In this document: in pieces, positions 6,973 through 14,257 of the stretch | Numbering within the stretch: position 1 is the first letter of the stretch | Layout: each line of letters begins with the position of its first letter | DNA from: an uncultured Clostridia bacterium | Lineage (GTDB): Bacteria; Bacillota; Clostridia; Oscillospirales; Acutalibacteraceae | Assembly (NCBI GenBank): GCA_946186535.1 | Contig: CAMHNT010000009.1 | Location: forward strand, 1-17,301 | Length of the DNA: 17,301 bases | Reading direction: 5' to 3' | The notes under the pieces: model-generated | What the model was told of the DNA's origin: nothing | Databases searched by the model: none | The model's input: only the letters and a program-made list of their open reading frames with translations | Position numbers and translations under genes: made by a program

Positions 6973-7905
6973 TTAACCCCTTATCGAAGGCTCGGGAACT
7001 TTTCTTAAAATCTCCTTAAGGACTTCGGAGCCTGTCACATTCGACACTCTCGCCTGAGGACTCATAACAAGCCGGTGAGCGCAGACATCAAGAAAAACCT
7101 GCTTTATGTCCTCGGGAATGACGTAATCACGCTTGTGAAGAAATGCGCATGCAGCCGACATATTGGAAAGTGCGAGAGCGCCGCGCGGACTCACGCCTGT
7201 TTTTATGTATTCGTTTTCCCGTGTGGCTTTCATGAGTTTTGCTATATATTCGAAAATTTCGTCATGTCTGTAAATATTTTCAACCTTCCGTTTCATTTCT
7301 ATTATATCGTAGGCAGTGGCAACCTCCTCGACGTTGTTAAGAGGATTGACCTCCTGTCTGTCCCTGAGAATGGCGATTTCATTTTCGAGACTCGGATATC
7401 CCATCGTAAGTCTCACGGTGAATCTGTCCATCTGGGATTCGGGAAGCGGAAGAGCGCCGGCAGTTTCGACGTGGTTCTGGGTTGCGATTACGATGTGAGG
7501 CGAGGGGCACTTGTGAGTTACGCCGTCAACCGTTACGGAACGCTCCTCCATAAGCTCGAGGAGCGCAGACTGAGTTTTGCTCGAAGTTCTGTTAATTTCG
7601 TCGGCGAGCAGAAGATTGCAGAGTCCTGCCCCCTCTCTGTATTCAAATTTTCCGGTTGCTTTATTGTATATCGAAAAGCCTGTTATATCCGACGGCATGA
7701 CGTCCGGAGTGAACTGCACACGCTTGCATTCAAGCTGCATAGCCTTCGAAAATGCGAGCGCCATCGTTGTTTTTCCTACTCCGGGAATATCTTCTATGAG
7801 AATGTTTCCGCCCGAGAGGATGACCTCCATGACTTTTATCAGAATATCGTCCTTTCCTATGACGGCCTTTTTTACTTCCTTGATTATTTTCGCTGCCTGT
7901 CTCAT
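6973..7905 (-). CDS. MoxR-family AAA+ ATPase
   Basis: The 310-residue protein is an AAA+ ATPase of the MoxR group, which act as chaperone-like motors on partner proteins such as DUF58 or VWA proteins. Walker A is GVGKTT in EDIPGVGKTT, Walker B is LLADEINR, sensor 1 is VIATQN, the arginine region is ESQMDRF and sensor 2 lies in GVSPRGAL. Length is normal for the family. A longer frame reaching 7992 exists, but the ATG at 7905 has GGAGG five bases upstream and begins with the family-typical MRQAAKIIKEVKKAVIG, while the extra 29 residues would overlap the promoter. It is the first gene of the operon to 3021. Confidence 0.95.
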   Translation of the reverse strand: MRQAAKIIKEVKKAVIGKDDILIKVMEVILSGGNILIEDIPGVGKTTMALAFSKAMQLECKRVQFTPDVMPSDITGFSIYNKATGKFEYREGAGLCNLLLADEINRTSSKTQSALLELMEERSVTVDGVTHKCPSPHIVIATQNHVETAGALPLPESQMDRFTVRLTMGYPSLENEIAILRDRQEVNPLNNVEEVATAYDIIEMKRKVENIYRHDEIFEYIAKLMKATRENEYIKTGVSPRGALALSNMSAACAFLHKRDYVIPEDIKQVFLDVCAHRLVMSPQARVSNVTGSEVLKEILRKVPEPSIRG

Positions 7906-7953
7906 AAATCCTCCGATAGTTTTTATCAATAGTTTCGATTCACAACTTTCTAT

Positions 7954-7983
7954 ATTATAGCATGCTTTCAAATACATTTTCAA
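7954..7983 (-). promoter_or_regulatory. Sigma-A promoter of the MoxR-DUF58-transglutaminase operon
   Basis: On the minus strand TTGAAA (7978-7983) is followed after 18 bases by a perfect TATAAT (7954-7959). The predicted start near 7946 gives a leader of about 40 bases. Confidence 0.8.
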
Positions 7984-8097
7984 CAGATACAAAAAAATAT
8001 CAAAGATTTTACAATTTGTTATTATTGTATATACACATGGAGGAACAGTATCATGATTTTTGAATCAGTTAAGATTTTATTAACATCTGTAAAAAGA

Positions 8098-8395
8098 TCA
8101 ATTTTTTAAAATCACAAAAAACTTTGAAAAAGGACCATTAAAGTTTTTGACGCACTTTTTTCAAAAAGTGCGCAGGTTCCAAGGGCAGCGCCCTTGGTCG
8201 CCGAAGGCATAATCCTGCCCTTTGCAAGGGTGAATTTCCAAAACAGTCCGGTGGACTGTTTTGGAAAGAGGGACGCTTTGGCAGAAAGCGTCCCTTCCCG
8301 AAGGCTAAAATAAATTCTCCTCGCCGCTCCAAGGCGACTCGATTAAGTAGATTTTAAAACGGTTCACATATTTTTTTGCTCATTCAAAAACCCTG
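8098..8395 (+). repeat. About 300-bp composite hairpin element
   Basis: The left end (8100-8150) aligns with the left end of the element at 14023, including CTTTGAAA-AGGAC and ATTAAAGTTTTTG. The right half (8247-8395) is the second copy of the repeat at 1-148. Perfect hairpins occur in series: CGCACTTTTT/AAAAAGTGCG (8151-8172), CCAAGGGC/GCCCTTGG (8179-8197), a 14-bp stem at 8236-8266 and an 11-bp stem at 8269-8295. The right end TTTGCTCATT matches the terminal repeat of the 2795-3009 element. Small open frames here follow from the palindromes and are not genes. Confidence 0.8.
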
Positions 8396-8415
8396 AGGAA
8401 CAATATTAAAAAGGC

Positions 8416-8444
8416 TTGATATGGAAGTGGGAACGTGATATAAT
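8416..8444 (+). promoter_or_regulatory. Sigma-A promoter of the malic enzyme gene
   Basis: TTGATA (8416-8421) is followed after 17 bases by a perfect TATAAT (8439-8444), preceded by TGA as an extended -10. The predicted start near 8451 leaves a leader of about 275 bases that contains the hairpin array at 8481-8681. No promoter is visible between that array and the start codon. The sequence just after the -10 resembles that of the promoter at 11256. Confidence 0.75.
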
Positions 8445-8480
8445 TATTGTTAAAGTAACCTGTTGTGATATAAAAAAGTG

Positions 8481-8681
8481 TTAAAAACGTAAGTTTTTCC
8501 ATGGGGGCGAACCACTGTCAGCAGGTTCGCCCCCACCCGAACTTGGCTTTATACGAAAGTTTATTCTGCCCCACTCCGCTGAGTGGAGCATAAAGGAGTT
8601 TCGCCGTCTGCGGACGGCGACCAAAGGCTCTGCCTTTGGAAACCGCAAGCCTTTGAAAAGGCTTGAGCCAAACTTTAATAG
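8481..8681 (-). repeat. Hairpin array in the malic enzyme 5' leader
   Basis: Five perfect hairpins follow each other: TGGGGGCGAACC/GGTTCGCCCCCA (8502-8535, 12 bp), CCACTC/GAGTGG (8571-8586), TCGCCGTC/GACGGCGA (8601-8620), CCAAAGGC/GCCTTTGG (8621-8639) and CAAGCCTTT/AAAGGCTTG (8646-8665). The right end GAGCCAAACTTTAATAG is the inverted form of the ATTAAAGTTT border of the other elements, and the last hairpin recurs inverted at 10821-10849. It lies between promoter and start codon and should be transcribed with the gene. Confidence 0.75.
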
Positions 8682-8726
8682 CACAACGAGTTAAAGTACA
8701 AAAAACGACAGAACAGGAGAATTGAT

Positions 8727-9905
8727 ATGGATATAAAAGAAGAATCCCTGAAGCTTCATTATGACTGGAAAGGAAAAATCGAGGTTGTCGCTCGCTGCGA
8801 CGTAAGCGACAAGCACGGTCTTTCAACAGCATACACCCCAGGTGTTGCTCAGCCCTGTCTTGAAATCAACAAGGATATCACGAAGAGCTACGAGCTCACA
8901 AGACGTCACAACCTCGTTGCCGTAGTAACCGACGGTACAGCCGTTCTCGGTCTCGGCGATATCGGTCCCGAAGCAGGAATGCCTGTTATGGAGGGAAAAT
9001 GTGCTCTCTTCAAGGCTTTCGGCGATGTTGACGCTTTCCCTATCTGTGTGAAATCGAAAGACGTTGACGAGATCGTAAATACGGTATATATGATCTCCGG
9101 AAGCTTCGGAGGAATCAACCTCGAAGACATTTCGGCTCCGAGATGTTTTGAGATTGAGGAAAAGCTCAAGGAAAAATGCGATATTCCCATATTTCACGAC
9201 GACCAGCACGGCACTGCCGTTGTCGTAGGAGCAGCTCTGATCAACGCCCTCAAGATTGTAAAGAAGAACATCGGCGACATCAAAATCGTTGTTAACGGTG
9301 CAGGTGCAGCAGGCGTTGCAATCACAAAGCATCTCATCAACATGGGTGCGGACGCAGCTAAGGTAATGATGGTTGACAGATCGGGAATAATCTGTGAAGG
9401 AAACCCTAACCTTAACCCCGTCAAGCAGGAAATCGCCAAGATCACGAACAGAGACAAGCTCACCGGTTCGCTCGCAGACGCCGTAAAGGGTGCGGATATG
9501 TTCCTCGGTGTTTCCGCTCCTAACGTTCTCAGTGAAGAAATGGTTAAGACAATGAACCCGAACGCAATCGTTTTCGCTATGTCAAACCCCACTCCGGAGA
9601 TCATGCCGGAAAAGGCAATCGCAGCAGGTGCGGCTGTCGTAGGAACGGGCCGTTCGGACTTCCCGAACCAGATAAACAACGTTCTCGCGTTCCCGGGAAT
9701 TTTCAGAGGTGCGCTTGACTGCCGTGCTTCCACGATCAACGAAGAGATGAAAATGGCTGCTTCCCTCGCAATCGCAAGTCTCGTTTCCGATGAGGAGCTT
9801 TCACCGGAATACATTCTTCCGGCAGCATTCGACGAACGCATCGCAAGAACCGTAGCGGACGCAGTAATCAAAGCGGCAAGGGAAACCGGAGTTGCAAGAA
9901 TCTGA
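8727..9905 (+). CDS. NAD(P)-dependent malic enzyme (oxaloacetate-decarboxylating malate dehydrogenase)
   Basis: The 392-residue protein would convert malate to pyruvate and CO2 with reduction of NAD(P), in the cytoplasm. The N-terminal malic domain shows STAYTPGVAQPC with the catalytic tyrosine Y36, K91 in MEGKCALFKAFG, metal-binding E133-D134 in INLEDISAPRC and D158-D159 in FHDDQHGTA. The NAD-binding domain follows with VNGAGAAGVAI. Length fits the short bacterial type without a phosphotransacetylase domain. AGGAG sits eight bases before the ATG. Codon use is more GC- and C-ending-rich than that of the neighbouring genes, suggesting high expression. The cofactor preference cannot be read with certainty. 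Confidence 0.96.
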   Translation: MDIKEESLKLHYDWKGKIEVVARCDVSDKHGLSTAYTPGVAQPCLEINKDITKSYELTRRHNLVAVVTDGTAVLGLGDIGPEAGMPVMEGKCALFKAFGDVDAFPICVKSKDVDEIVNTVYMISGSFGGINLEDISAPRCFEIEEKLKEKCDIPIFHDDQHGTAVVVGAALINALKIVKKNIGDIKIVVNGAGAAGVAITKHLINMGADAAKVMMVDRSGIICEGNPNLNPVKQEIAKITNRDKLTGSLADAVKGADMFLGVSAPNVLSEEMVKTMNPNAIVFAMSNPTPEIMPEKAIAAGAAVVGTGRSDFPNQINNVLAFPGIFRGALDCRASTINEEMKMAASLAIASLVSDEELSPEYILPAAFDERIARTVADAVIKAARETGVARI

Positions 9906-9937
9906 CTGACCGAAACAACAATTTAATCCCGATAAAA

Positions 9938-9977
9938 CAAAAAACATCTTCTTTGCAGCAGTAAAGAAGATGTTTTT
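9938..9977. terminator. Bidirectional rho-independent terminator
   Basis: AAACATCTTCTTT and AAAGAAGATGTTT form a stem of at least 13 bp with an 8-base loop. T runs follow on both strands, so it can end both the malic enzyme transcript and the convergent gene at 9976-10683, whose stop codon overlaps its right edge. Confidence 0.9.
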
Positions 9978-10683
9978 ATTTTATGGAAATTTCAGCCACA
10001 AGCGGCAGATGATCGGAAGCGATTTCATTTACGACACGGACGTCCGTAACACTGATATTTTCCGAAACAAAAATATAATCAAGTCTTTTCCTCGGATTTA
10101 CCGACGGAAACGTTTTCAGCGTAACGCCGTGCATATCGCATACGTCATTCATGATACTCCTTATCGGAGCTATCGCCCTGCAGTTCCGGCTGATGTTAAG
10201 ATCTCCGGTGAAAACCGTAGGCATATCCGAAGCATTGATAAGCTCCGCAGCCTTCAGAAGACCGAGTCTCTGTTCATCGGGAAGAAGACCTAAATGGGTG
10301 CAGATCACTCTCACAGTTCCGGGTGCTTTTATCTGAGCCGAAAGAATACATCTCGGTTCATAAATACCCGGAAGAATCTGGACAAACCTTTTCAGAGGAA
10401 CTACATATACATTTTCCATAGGGTATTTGCTTAATATTGCGTTTCCGTAAGGATACTTTCTGTATGATGTCGCCTTTGCAAACGAATAATACTTATATCC
10501 GCAGTACTCCGCAATAAAATCCGCATGCGCCTTAATAAATTCAGGCAGCGGTTTTCCAACCTCATTAAGAGTTATTATATCGGCATCTATTTTTTTAATG
10601 ACATTCGCAGCTTTATAATAATCCTTCTTTCTGAAATACCCATCACTAAGCCCAGCCGCAATATTATAAGTAGCAACCTTCAT
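9976..10683 (-). CDS. Endonuclease/exonuclease/phosphatase-family protein
   Basis: The 235-residue protein belongs to the metal-dependent hydrolase fold shared by DNase I, exonuclease III and sugar or lipid phosphatases. Seen motifs are N7 in ATYNIAAG, the metal ligand E41 in LNEVG, the histidine of ICTHLG, D and N of TGDLN and the terminal D224-H225 in SDHLPL. There is no signal peptide or membrane segment, so it is probably cytoplasmic. The substrate cannot be assigned: nucleic acid, phosphoinositide-like and other phosphodiesters are all known in the family. GGGGTG lies seven bases before the ATG. It is a single gene, convergent with malic enzyme. Confidence 0.88.
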   Translation of the reverse strand: MKVATYNIAAGLSDGYFRKKDYYKAANVIKKIDADIITLNEVGKPLPEFIKAHADFIAEYCGYKYYSFAKATSYRKYPYGNAILSKYPMENVYVVPLKRFVQILPGIYEPRCILSAQIKAPGTVRVICTHLGLLPDEQRLGLLKAAELINASDMPTVFTGDLNISRNCRAIAPIRSIMNDVCDMHGVTLKTFPSVNPRKRLDYIFVSENISVTDVRVVNEIASDHLPLVAEISIK

Positions 10684-10820
10684 TTTTTCACCCCGATTCC
10701 GCAGACATTCTTGACAGGAGACACCGCCCGAGGATATGGACTTTTACCGGTCAGGGTTTCTCTCTATCCTACTCATTGGACTTTTCAGACTTTTTATTTT
10801 ATAACTCAGAATTTTCACTG
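10684..10820. other. Intergenic leader region, function unclear
   Basis: This GC-richer stretch precedes the 9976-10683 gene. On the minus strand it contains AGGATA and TATCCT about 30 bases apart, and two copies of AAAGTCC, but the possible pairings do not give one convincing nested fold. No clear promoter for the downstream gene and no known riboswitch pattern were recognised. Confidence 0.3.
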
Positions 10821-11080
10821 TTAAAGTTTCGCTCAAGCCTTTTCAAAGGTACCCCAAGGGCACCTCGTTGACCTCTCCTTAGGGACAAATTTTGACGCAG
10901 GCGGTAAAGTCACCTAACCCAAAAAGTAGGTGTGCGATTTTCGTCTGCCGTTGGCAGTTCCTTCGGGGCGCCTGCAGATTCCAAAAACAGCGTCTTTGGT
11001 CGCTCGTCGCAACGAGCGAAATCCCCTATGGTCCAGCCCTCTTCCAGAGCGTCCCCTTAAAACGAAAAACTTTCAGCCAT
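10821..11080 (+). repeat. Hairpin element with an 85-bp repeat lodged inside it
   Basis: It begins TTAAAGTTT and GCTCAAGCCTTTTCAAAGG, the reverse complement of the right end of the 8481-8681 array. The 85-bp repeat occupies 10877-10961. To its right lie more hairpins, including TCGCTCGT/ACGAGCGA (11000-11019), before the sequence turns AT-rich near 11080. Open frames across it are not supported by start sites or composition. Confidence 0.6.
10877..10961 (-). repeat. 85-bp dispersed repeat, copy 3 (inverted)
   Basis: The reverse complement aligns over its full length with the copies at 1324 and 1418. Its small hairpin (10945-10957) reads CTGCC-AAC-GGCAG, a perfect stem differing from copy 1 on both arms. 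CACCTA and TAGGTG can form a second stem in this copy. Confidence 0.85.
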
Positions 11081-11255
11081 CATTAAATTTAATTAAACGA
11101 ACCTCTATGTTTTTATATTACCACATTATTTGCATTTTAACAAGAATACAAATATTATTTTTACACACATTTCCGTCGGATATTCATATCAAAATTGCAT
11201 CCGACAAGCCAACAAATAAATAACAAGATTGTAATCTTTATTAACAGGGATAAGG
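11081..11255. other. AT-rich intergenic stretch
   Basis: About 175 bases between the repeat element and the promoter of the PASTA gene. It is AT-rich, with no ORF carrying a ribosome site and no clear hairpin. Confidence 0.5.
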
Positions 11256-11285
11256 TTGTAATTAATACGGTATATGTGATATAAT
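11256..11285 (+). promoter_or_regulatory. Sigma-A promoter of the PASTA pseudokinase gene
   Basis: TTGTAA (11256-11261) is followed after 18 bases by TATAAT (11280-11285), preceded by TGA as an extended -10. The leader is about 90 bases. GTGATATAATT and the following TAAAGTA-C-TGTT are shared with the malic enzyme promoter. Confidence 0.65.
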
Positions 11286-11382
11286 TTTTTAAAGTAGCGT
11301 GTTTTTATGATTTATTGAATTATTCATCGTATATTAAATAGTATTTCTAAATAAATGTATAAAGTTTTAATGGAGTGATAAG

Positions 11383-13089
11383 ATGTCTAAAATTTGCTTT
11401 GGTTGTATGAAACCAATCGGGGACGAAGAAGAAAAGTGCCCACATTGCGGCTTTGACCAAAATTCTCGTCAGAGCCTTCCGTTTTTGCCTTTGGGATCTT
11501 CCCTCCAGGAAGAAAGATATCTGATCGGCAAAAAGCTTTCAAGCAACAATGAAAGTACAAAATATCTTGCTTTTGACACAAAAAGCGAAACGCCGGTTAT
11601 CGTCAGGGAATTTCTTCCCAACGGACTTTGCGCCAGAAGCAAGGAAAACAATAAACTCAGAGTTCATTCCGAAAAGGCTGCTGCGTACAAAAGACTGCTC
11701 AGCAAGTTCCTCGACTACAACAGAACTCTCGTGAGACTCAAGGACTGCTCGGCAGCCTGCAGAATTCATGATATTTTCAGAGAAAACAATACCGCATATA
11801 CCGTTGAGGAAAAGGAAGATCTCATTTCCTTCACGGAGTTCATCAAGAGAAGCGGAGGTCATCTTGACTGGGATTCGGCAAGATCTCTTTTTATGCCTCT
11901 CCTCTCAACTCTCGAAACCATGCACAAAAACGGTATTTCTCACTACGGCGTGGGTCCCGGCAACATTAAAATTTCTTCGGACGGAAAAATAAAGCTTCAG
12001 AATTTCTCAATCTCCGACATGAGAAAAGTCGGCACCGACCTCCGTTCGATGCTCATTACTGGCTGCTCCGCACCCGAACAGTACGAGAAACATTCCGTTC
12101 TCGATGAGAGCACCGAGATTTACGGCTTTACCGCCGCTCTGTTCTATGCTTTAACGGGAAGCGTGCCGGATCCGGTTGAAAAAAGACTCAACGACAACAG
12201 ACTGCTCATCAATTCGAATATCAACAAAAAGCTCCCCCCTCATGTCAGAAGCGCACTCGCAGGAGGTCTTCAGGTTGACCAGGAAAAGCGTATTCAGTCA
12301 TTTGAGGATCTGAAAGCGCAGCTCTCTGCAGCCCCCACTGTCAAGGCTATTCAGGAGGAAATTTCACGTCCGAATGTCGATGATGACGACGATGATGACA
12401 ATATCCCGGAGAAGAAGAAAAAGAAGAAGAGCCATTCGCATGTTTACGGCGTTATTTCCTGTATCATATCGCTCGTTATCTTCGTTATTATCGGAACGTA
12501 CTGGCTTCAGGGAAATCCGTTCGCTTCACTGTTCGAGCCCGAGAACAATTCCTCCGATTCCGATGTCGACGGTATCACGGGAGAAACCGTCACCGTTCCG
12601 AATCTCGTGGGCGTTAAATATGAACAAGCTCTTGAAGAGGCTGAAAAGAATTCCGACTATCAGCTTCTGAAGGCAGTCGAAGAGGAGTTCAGCGAGGACG
12701 TTCCGGAAGGCTACATCGCTTCTCAGTTCCCGGAGGCTTACTCTGAGGAAACTCAGGGTTACTCGCTCTACATCACCGTGAGCAAGGGCGCTAAAATGCG
12801 AGAGCTTCCCGAGATCGAAGGAAAAACGGTTGACCAGGTTGCTCAGCTTCTCGGTGACCAGAGCTTCGTTACAACTCAGTCATTCGAATACAGCGATACG
12901 GTCAAGAAGGGTCTTGTTATCGGTTATGACGCACATTCACCGGGCGACAAGCTTGAATACGGTTCGTCTCTCGAAATCAAAGTAAGCCGAGGCTCAGAGG
13001 CTGAGGTTCTGGGTACAGATTCCGACAAGGAAAAAACCTCGGATACCGACTCCGACAAGGCCAATGAAAGTTCTGAGGCTAACCAGTAA
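11383..13089 (+). CDS. Zinc-ribbon pseudokinase with membrane span and two PASTA domains
   Basis: The 568-residue protein has the layout of a PASTA Ser/Thr kinase with a zinc ribbon in front. Cysteines 5, 8, 19 and 22 form the ribbon. A kinase-like domain follows (about 45-315), then a DDDDDDD / KKKKKK linker, one membrane span (about 354-375), two extracellular PASTA domains (about 402-470 and 471-537) and a Ser/Asp/Glu-rich tail. Catalytic positions are lost: the VAIK lysine is R75 in VIVREF, the HRD aspartate is G189 in SHYGVGPGN, DFG reads N207-F208-S209, and the glycine-rich loop is absent. SAPEQ and the following helices are kept, so the fold should stand without normal phosphotransfer. 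It may sense cell-wall fragments or serve as a scaffold. GGAGTG precedes the ATG by seven bases. Confidence 0.9.
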   Translation: MSKICFGCMKPIGDEEEKCPHCGFDQNSRQSLPFLPLGSSLQEERYLIGKKLSSNNESTKYLAFDTKSETPVIVREFLPNGLCARSKENNKLRVHSEKAAAYKRLLSKFLDYNRTLVRLKDCSAACRIHDIFRENNTAYTVEEKEDLISFTEFIKRSGGHLDWDSARSLFMPLLSTLETMHKNGISHYGVGPGNIKISSDGKIKLQNFSISDMRKVGTDLRSMLITGCSAPEQYEKHSVLDESTEIYGFTAALFYALTGSVPDPVEKRLNDNRLLINSNINKKLPPHVRSALAGGLQVDQEKRIQSFEDLKAQLSAAPTVKAIQEEISRPNVDDDDDDDNIPEKKKKKKSHSHVYGVISCIISLVIFVIIGTYWLQGNPFASLFEPENNSSDSDVDGITGETVTVPNLVGVKYEQALEEAEKNSDYQLLKAVEEEFSEDVPEGYIASQFPEAYSEETQGYSLYITVSKGAKMRELPEIEGKTVDQVAQLLGDQSFVTTQSFEYSDTVKKGLVIGYDAHSPGDKLEYGSSLEIKVSRGSEAEVLGTDSDKEKTSDTDSDKANESSEANQ

Positions 13090-13134
13090 CAGATAACAGA
13101 ATTGAATTTTTCAATCAATAAATTTCAAAAAGTA

Positions 13135-13159
13135 AAGCGACACTTAAAATGTGTCGCTT
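13135..13159. terminator. Bidirectional terminator between convergent genes
   Basis: AAGCGACAC (13135-13143) and GTGTCGCTT (13151-13159) form a perfect 9-bp stem with a 7-base loop. The T run is weak on the plus strand and better on the minus strand (TTACTTTTTG), so it may serve the XRE gene as well as the PASTA gene. Confidence 0.75.
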
Positions 13160-13233
13160 GCTTATTAGGATTTTCGGTGAAACAGAATGTTATCAAGCTT
13201 CCTTCAAATCCGATAGTTTATTGAATTTATGTA

Positions 13234-13932
13234 TTATTTTGAATCGTTGATTCTGTTTTCCGTATTCTGAATGAGATTGAACAAAGAACTTGAAAGAGTT
13301 GAATACTGCTCTTCTATTATATCCGGAGAAAGCTCGATGAGCTTTGTTCTTTCGACGCCTCTGTATTCAACGATAGGCAGTCCGTTCGCAAGATTTTCCG
13401 CATTGCTTTCGCATATTATCTGAAGGGCGTGAGTCTTTCCTGTATATACATGCTCCGCAACAGAAAACATCTTCTGGGAATTTCTCGGATTCGATGAATA
13501 CAGTATTCTGAATATGCGGTATATACCTGCCGTAAGATAGCCCGAACATTCATTTGTGAGTCCTTTGTTGTTTATTTTCTCAAGAAGGTCAAAAATAATA
13601 TTGAGCGAATTGAATATCAGCTTTTTGTTGAGAGCGGTTATCATTAGCGATTTGCTGTTCGGAACGAAAAATGAACTGGTATCGTTTTCGGGAACATCAG
13701 AAATAACAATTTTTCCGCTGCTCCTGTTAGCGGTTCTTCCGAGAAGATAATCGCATGATACGTCATAATAATCGGCGACCCTGACCACAAAATCAAGTCC
13801 GCATTCTCTGATTCCTTTTTCATAGTGAGACAAAAGCGGCTGAGAAATTCCGAGGTCGTCTGCGGCGCGTTTCTGGCTCAGTCCCTTTTCTTCACGAAGA
13901 AGAGTTAAAATTCTTGGAAAATCCTTGTTCAT
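13234..13932 (-). CDS. XRE-family helix-turn-helix regulator
   Basis: The 232-residue protein carries an N-terminal Cro/C1-type helix-turn-helix (about 6-65), with LREEKGLSQKRAADDLGIS as the first helices and QPLLSHYEKGIRECG around the recognition helix, ending in the usual CDYLLGR. The remaining 160 residues match no domain recognised here; they look mostly helical and have no membrane segment or obvious catalytic motif, so they may serve in dimerisation or ligand binding. AGAGGG lies eight bases before the ATG. It is convergent with the PASTA gene and divergent from the phosphatase-amylase operon, with a repeat element in the shared upstream region. Targets are unknown. Confidence 0.88.
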   Translation of the reverse strand: MNKDFPRILTLLREEKGLSQKRAADDLGISQPLLSHYEKGIRECGLDFVVRVADYYDVSCDYLLGRTANRSSGKIVISDVPENDTSSFFVPNSKSLMITALNKKLIFNSLNIIFDLLEKINNKGLTNECSGYLTAGIYRIFRILYSSNPRNSQKMFSVAEHVYTGKTHALQIICESNAENLANGLPIVEYRGVERTKLIELSPDIIEEQYSTLSSSLFNLIQNTENRINDSK

Positions 13933-14017
13933 GTTTTCGACCCTCTCATCGGAGATTGTTTGGAATTAAAAGAAAAATTATGTTTTCTTCCCGTATCTCC
14001 GTTTTTCTATTTTTATA

Positions 14018-14236
14018 CTATAAATGAGCAAATTTTAAAAATGCACAAAAAGCTTTGAAAGAGGACTATTAAAGTTTTTGCCCAGCTTTTTTCAAAAAGC
14101 TGGCGGAGCCTCTGGTGGGCTTTTAAGGGCGAAGCCCTTAACGAAACGTTGCCCCTTAGAAATGCCGCAATGCGGCATTTCTATAAAAGTTTTCTGTACA
14201 AATTGAGTATCAGTTAAACAAATTGCTCATTTATAG
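14018..14236 (+). repeat. About 209-bp MITE-like element with terminal inverted repeats
   Basis: The ends CTATAAATGAGCA (14018-14030) and TGCTCATTTATAG (14224-14236) are perfect 13-bp inverted repeats. The reverse complement aligns with 2795-3009. Hairpins include CCAGCTTTTT/AAAAAGCTGG (14082-14103), TTAAGGGC/GCCCTTAA (14123-14141) and AGAAATGCCGC/GCGGCATTTCT (14158-14182), all perfect. No coding frame is present. It fills the region between the divergent XRE and histidine phosphatase genes. Confidence 0.82.
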
Positions 14237-14251
14237 TTTTATAACTAATAG

Positions 14252-14257
14252 TATAAT
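14252..14257 (+). promoter_or_regulatory. Possible -10 box of the phosphatase-amylase operon
   Basis: A perfect TATAAT lies 16 bases beyond the right end of the repeat element and about 50 bases before the start codon. No convincing -35 box is present at 16-18 bases; those positions fall in the terminal repeat. Confidence 0.4.

Noticed and set aside
7075..7932. Plus-strand frame of 285 codons
   Set aside because: Antisense shadow of the MoxR gene, which has all AAA+ motifs on the minus strand.
7906..7992. Longer start for the MoxR protein
   Set aside because: It would overlap the promoter and lacks a ribosome site; GGAGG precedes the ATG at 7905.
8138..8684. Minus-strand frames of 64, 67 and 104 codons
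   Set aside because: They run through the palindromic repeats; low-complexity products that arise from the hairpins, with no ribosome site.
9194..9871. Minus-strand frame of 225 codons
   Set aside because: Antisense shadow of the malic enzyme gene, caused by its codon bias.
10684..10820. Known riboswitch upstream of the endonuclease-like gene
   Set aside because: I compared it from memory with TPP, glycine, cyclic-di-GMP, guanidine and fluoride patterns and saw no match.
10892..11223. Plus-strand frames of 64 and 97 codons
   Set aside because: They cross the 85-bp repeat and the hairpin element and look like chance frames.
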